Positions 55,618-63,024 of a DNA stretch of 64,000 nt are shown here, one piece after another. The first letter of the stretch is position 1. Every line of letters starts with the position of its first letter. Origin of the DNA: Vibrio furnissii CIP 102972 (GTDB taxonomy: Bacteria; Pseudomonadota; Gammaproteobacteria; Enterobacterales; Vibrionaceae); NCBI RefSeq assembly GCF_000176175.1, contig NZ_ACZP01000013.1:947695-1011694 (forward strand), given 5' to 3'. Made by a program: the position numbers and the translations under genes. Below the pieces are notes generated by a model. The model did no database searches. It was given only the letters and a program-made list of their open reading frames with translations, and had not been told where the DNA came from.

Positions 55618-56359
55618 ACGCTGGGCAGGATGGCTAGTCGCCATCCTCTTGGTCGGGCTACCGTCTTGGGCATCTGCGCAAGACATCAGCCTGTTCACGA
55701 TTCACGATGCGTCGGGAACCAGTGAATACTCCGCCAAGCTGCAAATTTTAATCATGATGACGATGCTGAGTTTTGTGCCAGCATTCATCATCATGTGTAC
55801 CTGTTTTACGCGCATTATCATTGTGTTATCGATTTTGCGCCAAGCACTCGGCTTGCAACAATCGCCCCCCAACCAAGTGTTGGTCGGCTTGGCCTTGGTC
55901 TTCACGCTGCTGATCATGCGCCCAGTGTGGACCGAAATTTACGCCGACGCGTACCAGCCATACATGCAAGAGAAGATCACCTTGAGCGAGGCCATCAGTA
56001 CCGGGGCCAAACCGCTGCATCACTACATGCTGGCGCAAACGCAAGTTCAGACGCTGGAACAAGTAACCAAAATCGCGGGTGAATCACTGGCGGAAAATGA
56101 CGATGACATTCCGTTTTTGATCCTGTTGCCGGCGTACGTGTTGAGTGAGCTGAAAATCGCCTTTCAAATTGGCTTTATGGTGTTTCTGCCGTTTCTGGTG
56201 ATCGACCTGGTGGTGGCGTCAGTGCTGATGTCGATGGGGATGATGATGCTGTCACCGCTGATCGTGTCACTGCCGTTTAAACTGCTGGTGTTTGTGGTGG
56301 TCGATGGCTGGGGCATGCTGGTGAGTAGCCTATCGCAAAGTTTTTGGATGGGAGGCTAA
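55601..56359 (+). CDS. fliP: flagellar export gate protein FliP
   Basis: 252 aa from ATG 55601 (or 249 from 55610). Signal peptide, then the two FliP signatures (FVPAFIIMCTCFTRIIIVLSILRQALG and FLILLPAYVLSELKIAFQIGFMVFLPFLVIDLVVASVLMSMGM). It overlaps fliN by 17 bases. No fliO lies between fliN and fliP, where many genomes have it. Confidence 0.93.
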   Translation: MNTMNKRWAGWLVAILLVGLPSWASAQDISLFTIHDASGTSEYSAKLQILIMMTMLSFVPAFIIMCTCFTRIIIVLSILRQALGLQQSPPNQVLVGLALVFTLLIMRPVWTEIYADAYQPYMQEKITLSEAISTGAKPLHHYMLAQTQVQTLEQVTKIAGESLAENDDDIPFLILLPAYVLSELKIAFQIGFMVFLPFLVIDLVVASVLMSMGMMMLSPLIVSLPFKLLVFVVVDGWGMLVSSLSQSFWMGG

Positions 56360-56360
56360 G

Positions 56361-56630
56361 ATGACGCCCGAAATGTCCGTCACGCTGGTTGCTCATGCGT
56401 TGTGGGTGATCATCGCCATGGTGTCGGTGTTGATCGTGCCCAGCCTGCTGGTTGGCCTCATCGTCGCGGTGTTCCAAGCCGTGACGCAAATCAACGAACA
56501 AACGCTCAGTTTTCTGCCTCGTTTGCTGGTGACCATGGTGTCGATCATCGTGACGGGCCATTGGCTGTTGATGAAGCTGACCACGTTGTTTGAGACCATT
56601 TTTCACAGCGTTCCTAGCCTGTCCCAATGA
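56361..56630 (+). CDS. fliQ: flagellar export gate protein FliQ
   Basis: 89 aa with two membrane hairpins. The usual FliQ sequence (VLIVPSLLVGLIVAVFQAVTQINEQTLSFLPRL) is present. One base after fliP. Confidence 0.95.
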   Translation: MTPEMSVTLVAHALWVIIAMVSVLIVPSLLVGLIVAVFQAVTQINEQTLSFLPRLLVTMVSIIVTGHWLLMKLTTLFETIFHSVPSLSQ

Positions 56631-57403
56631 TGGATGTCACGTTCACGCAACTGACCGAATGGTTGGGCATTTTGTGGTGGCCTTTCGTTCGCTTTAGCGG
56701 TTTCTTTTTGGTCGCGCCGGTGTTTGGCGACAGCAAAGTGCCGCTGATGACCAAAGTGCTGCTGGCCCTGTGCTTTTCGCTGCTGTGCGCGGGCATGGTG
56801 ACGAACGTGCCGAGCTTTAATCCGTTCTCCCTGCAAGCGGTGCTGTTTGGCCTCTACCAATTCAGCTTCGGACTGATTTTTGGGCTTGCGGTGCAGATGT
56901 TCATCACCATCTTCACGCTCGCCGGGCAAGCGCTGTCGATGCAAATGGGCTTATCGATGGCGATGATGAACGACCCCAACAGCGGCTCCAGTGTCGCCAT
57001 TACCGGGCAAATTTTCTCGCTCACCGCGATGCTTCTGTTTTTGTCGATGGATGGGCATTTGATTGTGCTGGATGTATTTGTCGACAGTTTTACCCTGTGG
57101 CCCATGAATCAGCCCTACCCGTTTGAGAGCATCAAGCACCTGATTTCCCTATTCAGCTGGATGTTTTCATCCGCGCTGATCATTTCGATTCCGGCCATCA
57201 TTACCATGCTGCTCAGTAACGTCACCTTTGGGTTTATGAGCCGCATTGCGCCGTCGCTCAACGTGTTTGTGCTCGGCTTCCCGATGACCATGTTTTTGGG
57301 GCTGTTCGCGTTGCTGATTTCGATTTATGGCATCGGCGACATCTTTTTCAATCTGCTCACCGAACTGCACGAGCACTTAAACATCATGTTGAGGATGTCA
57401 TGA
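56627..57403 (+). CDS. fliR: flagellar export gate protein FliR
   Basis: 258 aa, six to eight hydrophobic segments, with the FliR pattern VRFSGFFLVAPVFGDSKVP and the middle GQALSMQMGLSMAMMNDP. Overlaps both neighbours by four bases. Confidence 0.94.
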   Translation: MMDVTFTQLTEWLGILWWPFVRFSGFFLVAPVFGDSKVPLMTKVLLALCFSLLCAGMVTNVPSFNPFSLQAVLFGLYQFSFGLIFGLAVQMFITIFTLAGQALSMQMGLSMAMMNDPNSGSSVAITGQIFSLTAMLLFLSMDGHLIVLDVFVDSFTLWPMNQPYPFESIKHLISLFSWMFSSALIISIPAIITMLLSNVTFGFMSRIAPSLNVFVLGFPMTMFLGLFALLISIYGIGDIFFNLLTELHEHLNIMLRMS

Positions 57404-58518
57404 GTAGCGGCGATAAAACCGAACAGGCCAGTAGTCAGAAGCTGGATAAAGCCCGCAAACAGGGGCAAATTGCGCGCTCCAAAGAGTTCTCCAGTGCGAT
57501 CATGTTGATGGTGTGTATCGGCTACTTTTATGCCAATGCCGATAGTTTGTCTGGTCACCTCATGCAGCTGTTTGAAGTGTCGTTTCGCTTTACGGCCGAA
57601 TCGCAAAGCGATCACGACCACATTCTGCATTTGATCACGCAAAGCTTGTATTTGATGATCAAAGTGTTTGCGCCACTGATCATCTTTCAGTTCATCGCAT
57701 CGGCGATTGCCACCTGCTTGTTGGGCGGTTTTCATTTCAACCTCAGCTTGCTGGCACCGAAGTTTTCCAAAATTAACCCACTCAGCGGGATCAAACGTAT
57801 CTTCTCGAAGCAGACGCTGGTTGAGTTTCTTAAAAACGTGGCCAAGATCAGCCTGATTTTCGCGTTGCTGTATTACATGATCAGCACCAACTTTCACATG
57901 ATCGGTAGCTTGGTGCGCGCGTCGTTTCAAACCACCATTCACTTCTCATTGCAGTATGTGTTGGAATTGCTGGGCATGCTGATTTTGATTGCGATTCTGT
58001 TTGGCGTCATCGACATTCCGTACCAAAAAATGACGTTTGGCACACAGATGAAGATGACCAAACAGGAAGTCAAACAAGAGCACAAAGAGCAAGAAGGCCG
58101 CCCAGAAATCAAAAGCCGCATTCGTCAGATTCAGATGCAAAATGCGCGCCGCTCAGCCAGCCAAACGGTGCCCACTGCCGACGTGGTTTTGATGAACCCG
58201 ACGCATTTTGCCGTGGCACTCAAGTACGATTTAACCAAAGCGGAAGCGCCGTTTGTGGTCGCCAAAGGTAAAAACGAGGTCGCCTTTTACATTCGTACGC
58301 TCGCCGAACAACATCAGGTGGAGGTGCTGGTGGTGCCAGAAATCACCCGTTCGATTTATCACACCACACAATTGAACCAGATGATTCCCAACCAGTTGTT
58401 TCTCGCAGTGGCGCAGATTCTAAAATACGTGCAACAGCTCAAATCGTGGAAAACCGGTCAACAAGGCAAACCGGCCAAACTGCCGGCCTTCGTGATCCCA
58501 GACAACCTGCGCTACTGA
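57400..58518 (+). CDS. flhB: flagellar export switch protein FlhB
   Basis: 372 aa. Four membrane helices, then the cytoplasmic domain with the self-cleaving NPTH motif (Asn266). The intact NPTH suggests a working substrate-specificity switch; its partner FliK/LafE is the broken one. A cytoplasmic linker rich in Lys/Glu follows helix 4. Confidence 0.95.
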   Translation: MSSGDKTEQASSQKLDKARKQGQIARSKEFSSAIMLMVCIGYFYANADSLSGHLMQLFEVSFRFTAESQSDHDHILHLITQSLYLMIKVFAPLIIFQFIASAIATCLLGGFHFNLSLLAPKFSKINPLSGIKRIFSKQTLVEFLKNVAKISLIFALLYYMISTNFHMIGSLVRASFQTTIHFSLQYVLELLGMLILIAILFGVIDIPYQKMTFGTQMKMTKQEVKQEHKEQEGRPEIKSRIRQIQMQNARRSASQTVPTADVVLMNPTHFAVALKYDLTKAEAPFVVAKGKNEVAFYIRTLAEQHQVEVLVVPEITRSIYHTTQLNQMIPNQLFLAVAQILKYVQQLKSWKTGQQGKPAKLPAFVIPDNLRY

Positions 58519-58691
58519 GCGTTGACGTGAAAGGGTCGAATGGCATCGACCCAGCAAAATGCGAGGGACATGACATAGAAAGCTGCGTAGAAAGCTGCGG
58601 CGAAGAACATTGCGAAGGAAATCCCCGCGACAGCGATAAAAGCCGACAAAAATAACCGATAAAAAAACCAGCGATATCGCTGGTTTTTTCT
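58519..58691. other. gap after flhB with a 12-bp tandem duplication
   Basis: Short gap holding TAGAAAGCTGCG twice in tandem (58576-58599) and the shared terminator. A Cys-rich open frame here has no ribosome site or ATG and is not called. Confidence 0.7.
58661..58690. terminator. bidirectional terminator between flhB and the partner of parM
   Basis: ACCAGCGAT / ATCGCTGGT, a perfect 9-bp stem with A-run before and T-run after, so it works for both converging units. It marks the right end of the flagellar genes. Confidence 0.9.
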
Positions 58692-59378
58692 TTAGAACAC
58701 GCCTTTTTGGCGAATCTTTTGCACCCGCTCTAATCGAGCTTCTACCGGTTCAGCACTGGCATCATTGGAGCTTTCCTGCCCCACCACGGCGCCTTGTTTT
58801 AAGCTGCCGATCAACTGGTTAATGAGCTGACTTTGTTTGACGATCAGGCGTTTGAGTTCCTGCACCTGCTCACCTTCTGCCGAGCTTGCCGGGGTGGTAT
58901 GCGAGGTCAGCGTCTCTTCCAATCGCTGTACCTGAGCCAGCACGCTAGCCACGCTGTCGGACATCGCAGACGCATCCGATGGCGCTGCCGCGCTGAGCTG
59001 CGCCTGCACCGATGCGGCCACTTTATCCGCCAACGTTTGACACATCACCTCATCCAGCCCCGCAGCCGACTGCGGTTCGATTTGATGCAACTTGAGCATA
59101 TCGAGCAGGGACTGCGTGTTGATCGACTCTGTCGACAACGCCGATGCCAAGCTCATCGCCAATTCCGGTTTCAGGCTGTGCAGGTACAACCCGCTCAAAT
59201 AGATGTGCTTGTGAATGTGCACCAGTTGATGCAACTCCATGGCTGCCGTGGCATCGGCAGCCAGTTCCTGACGCTTCTTCGACCAACCCAACATGGTGTT
59301 GAAGGCGAAGTTATCCGCGCTGGATTGTTTGGGATCCAGATAGAGAGCAAAAGAGACGCGCTTAAAGCGGTTACTCAT
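58692..59378 (-). CDS. StbB/ParR-like partner of the ParM protein
   Basis: 228 aa. The N-terminal KRVSFALYLDP strand followed by helices resembles a ribbon-helix-helix DNA-binding unit as in ParR. The rest is low-complexity Ala/Ser/Gln with a short coiled coil about 160-200. It overlaps the parM stop by 8 bases, the usual actin-first order of parM-parR pairs. The expected role is to bind a centromere site and cap ParM filaments. Longer than R1 ParR (about 117 aa), closer to StbB proteins. Confidence 0.7.
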   Translation of the reverse strand: MSNRFKRVSFALYLDPKQSSADNFAFNTMLGWSKKRQELAADATAAMELHQLVHIHKHIYLSGLYLHSLKPELAMSLASALSTESINTQSLLDMLKLHQIEPQSAAGLDEVMCQTLADKVAASVQAQLSAAAPSDASAMSDSVASVLAQVQRLEETLTSHTTPASSAEGEQVQELKRLIVKQSQLINQLIGSLKQGAVVGQESSNDASAEPVEARLERVQKIRQKGVF

Positions 59379-60420
59379 CGCTCATCTCCTCGGCCAGCGG
59401 CAGATCGCTCATCTCGGTTTCCGGTTGGTCCGCATGATACAAGCAGATCTCCTGTGCCAGTGCTGACTGAGCGTTTTCAATCAGAATCACTCGCTCACCC
59501 AGTGACGGATACGCCGCACACACCGCCGGATAAATCAGTGACGCACCGCCCCCCACCAAGTAGATGCGATTCGGGTTTTTGGCGAATTTCTTCGCTTCAG
59601 TCACAACTTGCTTGCCCAGCTCATGGATCTTGGCTTCCATTTTTTCGCGCACCATGTCGATTTGCGCTTCGTCATTGATCACTTCCGACACAAATTCATC
59701 GTCATTGCGACGGCGGATCAATTCATTCGCCACCAAGTAGCTCGAATCGCTATCGGCGAACGCCAATGCTTTGCGCACAGTGTTGGTCACCATCGACACA
59801 CCGATTTCATTGTTGCCGTAAACCGCCGAGACTTCGTCAAATTCCCCCACCACGATGCCCATGTCTAAGGTGGTACCGCCAAGGTCAATCACCAGCGAGC
59901 GCGTGAATTCATTGCAGTTGGAGTTCACCAGCGTCGACAGCACCGCAGGCAAGCTTTCCGGCATCACCTCCACGTCCACAATGTCAAAGGTCTGGCCTTT
60001 GTTGAGGGTGATTTGGCGCATCAAATTGTGGCGCTTACGTGCGATGTTCTTTTCGTTCTTCTGGCAATCTTCAAATCGGTAATATTCGGTGATCGGCAAG
60101 GTCACCACCAACGCCACCGGGCAAGGTTCAATGCCGGTTTGCAGCAACGCGTGATGGACGGCCAGCAGGTTCAAATCGTCGTATTGATAGTCGACGTGCG
60201 TGGTTTCCAACGCTTTATCCGACGTGGCATCGTAGGTGTACTTAAAGCCATCGATGGTGTAGTTGTAGACTTGTTTGTCCTTTCTTAAGGCCGCACTTTT
60301 CCAATCTTTGCGAAAGGAATTGGGCGAGACTAGGCTCCTAATCTTACCGCCATCCAACCAGCTCACTTTGACGTTTGTGGAACCATCATCGACGGCGAAT
60401 TTCATTAAAGCTTGAGTCAT
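59371..60420 (-). CDS. parM: ParM/StbA-type plasmid-segregation actin-like ATPase
   Basis: 349 aa. Strong similarity to plasmid R1 ParM: DDGSTNVKVSW at residues 11-21 (phosphate 1), SPNSF, VAVHHALL, TLPITEYYR, DLGGTTLDMG (phosphate 2), NEIGVSMVT and the adenosine loop VGGGASL. The acidic tail after about 325 is extra. These proteins form dynamic filaments that push plasmid copies apart. Here it lies next to chromosomal metR, beside the flagellar island. I see no replication gene in the window. Confidence 0.9.
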   Translation of the reverse strand: MTQALMKFAVDDGSTNVKVSWLDGGKIRSLVSPNSFRKDWKSAALRKDKQVYNYTIDGFKYTYDATSDKALETTHVDYQYDDLNLLAVHHALLQTGIEPCPVALVVTLPITEYYRFEDCQKNEKNIARKRHNLMRQITLNKGQTFDIVDVEVMPESLPAVLSTLVNSNCNEFTRSLVIDLGGTTLDMGIVVGEFDEVSAVYGNNEIGVSMVTNTVRKALAFADSDSSYLVANELIRRRNDDEFVSEVINDEAQIDMVREKMEAKIHELGKQVVTEAKKFAKNPNRIYLVGGGASLIYPAVCAAYPSLGERVILIENAQSALAQEICLYHADQPETEMSDLPLAEEMSDE

Positions 60421-60808
60421 GTAAATCTAAACCTACTAAGAAAGATGATTAAAATAGAGCCGCGGATCATATCTCAGTCTGGGTCAGTCCCCTAACTTCC
60501 CTCACAACAATAAAAACAATACTATCAAAATAACCAATTGTTATTTATAAACAAATAATCTCTCAGTAACGGACTGACATCACGACCGGAATTGCCCTAC
60601 AGCGAATGTACGCCGCGAAAAACGGCTTCGTCTCTTCGCCCTCGCAAATCCAACACCGCTCGCCGACTCGACGCGAAACGATCAACAGAACACCGAATCG
60701 ATGCCATTGCATTCTCAACAAATAGACGTCTAGATGTTTACAGCTCCAAAAAATCGGCGTAGTTTAAATAAAAATTCATGTTGATCTAGGGAAAGATGAG
60801 GAGAACTC
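60421..60808. promoter_or_regulatory. region between parM and metR: candidate parC centromere and metR promoter
   Basis: 388 bases without a gene. Near parM, CAGTC-type repeats occur: TCTCAGT (60472-60478), GTCAGTCC (60483-60490), TCTCAGT (60561-60567) and GGACTGAC (60571-60578), framing an A/T-rich core. Such repeats could be a ParR-binding centromere. The part nearer metR holds the MetJ boxes. Confidence 0.45.
60724..60739. promoter_or_regulatory. MetJ boxes upstream of metR
   Basis: Two adjacent met boxes: AGACGTCT (perfect consensus, 60724-60731) and AGATGTTT (60732-60739), about 70 bases before metR. MetJ-SAM repression of metR is expected. Confidence 0.8.
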
Positions 60809-61720
60809 ATGATCGAGCTCAAACACTTACGCACGTTAGTTTCACTGCGCGACACCGGTTCGCTGACCGCCACCGCCACCGCATTGCACTTGACTCAGTC
60901 AGCACTCTCCCATCAGATCAAAGATTTAGAAGCGCGAATTGGCGGGCAACTGTTTTTGCGTAAAACCCGTCCGGTGCGTTTTACCTCGGAAGGTGAGATC
61001 TTGCTGAAACTGGCGGATGACATTTTGCCAAAGCTTGCCAAAGCAGAGAACGAACTGGCCAGCCTCAAAGAAGATGTGAATGGCCGCTTGCACATGGCCA
61101 TTGAGTGCCACTCCTGTTTTCAGTGGCTGATGCCCGCTCTGCGGGAATACCAAATTTCCTGGCCAAGTGTGGCGCTGGATTTTTCTTCAGGGTTCGGCTT
61201 TGAGCCCCTACCGGCCTTGCTGGCAGGTGAGCTGGATTTGGTGATCACCTCCGACATTTTGCCGCGCTCTGAAGTGCACTATGAACCGCTATTCGATTTT
61301 GAGATGCGCCTGATCACCGCGACCAATCACCCCTTGGCCGAAAAAGCCGTGATTGCGCCGCAGGATTTGGCGGATCAAACCATGTTGAGTTATCCGGTGC
61401 AGAAACAGCGCCTCGATGTGGTCAAACACTTCCTGCAACCCGCAGGCGTTGAACCCGCGAAATGGAAACAAGCAGACAATACCTTGATGTTGGTGCAAAT
61501 GGTGTCGGCGGGGCTCGGTGTGGCCGCTCTGCCAAACTGGGCCATCAGTGAATTCTCCCGTCAGGGACTCATCACCAGCAAACCGTTGGGGAAAGGATTA
61601 TGGCGCCGCCTGTTTGCGGCAACCCGCAACAGCGAAAAAGACAAACGCTACTTGCAAGCCTTCTTCGCCACAGCGCGCCAACAATGCAAAAGCCACCTCG
61701 ATGGCATCAAGATGGCTTAA
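60809..61720 (+). CDS. metR: LysR-type activator of methionine genes MetR
   Basis: 303 aa. N-terminal LysR helix-turn-helix (SLTATATALHLTQSALSHQIKDLEARIGGQLFLRKTRP), then the periplasmic-binding-protein-like effector domain that senses homocysteine. GAGGAG ribosome site. Normally divergent and adjacent to metE; here separated from it by the flagellar island and parM. Confidence 0.95.
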   Translation: MIELKHLRTLVSLRDTGSLTATATALHLTQSALSHQIKDLEARIGGQLFLRKTRPVRFTSEGEILLKLADDILPKLAKAENELASLKEDVNGRLHMAIECHSCFQWLMPALREYQISWPSVALDFSSGFGFEPLPALLAGELDLVITSDILPRSEVHYEPLFDFEMRLITATNHPLAEKAVIAPQDLADQTMLSYPVQKQRLDVVKHFLQPAGVEPAKWKQADNTLMLVQMVSAGLGVAALPNWAISEFSRQGLITSKPLGKGLWRRLFAATRNSEKDKRYLQAFFATARQQCKSHLDGIKMA

Positions 61721-61772
61721 GCGTTGAATGAACAAAATGGGTTAATCAAATGACGGGATTGAACGCTTTCGT

Positions 61773-61973
61773 TTAGCGTTCAACCGCTTTGAACTGGTTG
61801 GTCAGCGGGTCATAGCGGAAGCCCAGCCCGCTTAGCTTATCGACCACATTGTTCATGTCCATTTCGTAAGTGGTCACCAGCTCATCAAAGCTGTCGCATT
61901 CCAAACGCAATTTCTCGTTCACAATCCCCAGCAAAATGACACTGTCTAATTTACCGACGTTACTCAGATCCAT
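61773..61973 (-). CDS. DUF4250 domain protein
   Basis: 66 aa, matching the short DUF4250 family (LSNVGKLDSVILLGIVNEKLRLECDSFDELV). Function unknown. Convergent with metR. Confidence 0.85.
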   Translation of the reverse strand: MDLSNVGKLDSVILLGIVNEKLRLECDSFDELVTTYEMDMNNVVDKLSGLGFRYDPLTNQFKAVER

Positions 61974-62055
61974 CTTGGTGCTCCTGTTTCGAAACGCTTT
62001 CTCTAAGCTTAGTTCGAAATTTGCCGTAGAACCGTGATTTTGCTCTAGGCAAAGA

Positions 62056-62077
62056 AAAACGGCGCAAGCGCCGTTTT
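62056..62077. terminator. bidirectional terminator
   Basis: AAAACGGCGC / GCGCCGTTTT with a two-base loop, 10-bp stem, T-run on both strands. It follows the membrane-protein gene at 62103. Confidence 0.85.
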
Positions 62078-62102
62078 ATCAGGTAGGAAATCACCAAATG
62101 GA

Positions 62103-62783
62103 TCACATCAGATACAAGCCGTGAAACCCCGTGGCCGCCACCAGCATCAAGAGCTGCGCAACGGTCAATTGCACTTTACTCACCGGTTTCGACATCATGA
62201 TGTGCCAGCTCCACACAATAATCGCGGTCACCATCAGCGCAAAGCTGATCAACAGTGGTTGTGTCAGCGTCGCCAGCACCTCAGCGTCCACGCGATACGC
62301 ATACGGCACCACGCACAGCGTGGTTAACATGGCCGACAAAATGCCCACCACCGGCAAAATACGGTGAAACGCTTGCAAGCGCGTGCGCGCAATCGTCAGC
62401 AGCAGATGCGCAAACATTGCGCCCAACATCGCCACCATCGCGAAAATCGAGAGCGCTGCTGGCCAGCTTGGCGCTTCTCCCATCAAAATAGCGACATACG
62501 CGATCGACAAACCGTTGGCCAGATACAGCACCCACAGCGGCCCTTCATCACGCGTCTTCTTGGTTTGCACCTGCGAATAGAAATAGAACACGGCAGCCAC
62601 AATCATAAAGGCTTCGATTTTCACCGAAGCGACGGCCAGCCACAGCACTGCGATCGCAGGCAGCACTTTGTGAATCCGGCCACGTTGGCCCGGACAGATC
62701 TCCCCTTTCACCAAAACGAGGGTCAGGATGATTTGTGCGCCCAGCAACATCGGCGCAAACACGGAAAGTAATGAATACAGCAT
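62103..62783 (-). CDS. polytopic membrane protein of unknown function
   Basis: 226 aa from ATG 62783 (a TTG five codons upstream is weaker). About seven hydrophobic segments with short loops; basic pairs lie mainly in cytoplasmic loops. I do not recognise the family. Single-gene unit between metR/DUF4250 and the protease. Confidence 0.75.
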   Translation of the reverse strand: MLYSLLSVFAPMLLGAQIILTLVLVKGEICPGQRGRIHKVLPAIAVLWLAVASVKIEAFMIVAAVFYFYSQVQTKKTRDEGPLWVLYLANGLSIAYVAILMGEAPSWPAALSIFAMVAMLGAMFAHLLLTIARTRLQAFHRILPVVGILSAMLTTLCVVPYAYRVDAEVLATLTQPLLISFALMVTAIIVWSWHIMMSKPVSKVQLTVAQLLMLVAATGFHGLYLM

Positions 62784-62968
62784 AAATCCAACAATCAATG
62801 GCGATTAAACTGGCGCGATGATAGCAAACTCCGCCCGCGCATGCCTAGAGTCGGTTGACGCGCGCGGTTGAATGTTCACAATTCATCATTTAAAAACACA
62901 AATTGATAACAAACGCCATGCATATTCTTGGGTCGCACGCATTTTTCAATCAAATTGATTTTTGATGT

Positions 62969-62997
62969 TTAATAAATTCGCTGGATACGTATATAGT
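62969..62997 (+). promoter_or_regulatory. promoter candidate of the M16 protease gene
   Basis: TTAATA (62969-62974), a 17-base spacer and TATAGT (62992-62997), 28 bases before the start codon. Confidence 0.55.
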
Positions 62998-63024
62998 GAC
63001 GCCAAAACAAGAACAGAGGTTGTT

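Noticed and set aside
57325..57942. 205-aa minus-strand open frame opposite flhB
   Set aside because: Antisense to a clear FlhB coding region; no ribosome site or family.
58528..58655. Cys-rich frame after flhB, suggestive of a small peptide
   Set aside because: No ATG or ribosome site; the repeated Glu-Ser-Cys comes from a 12-bp tandem duplication.
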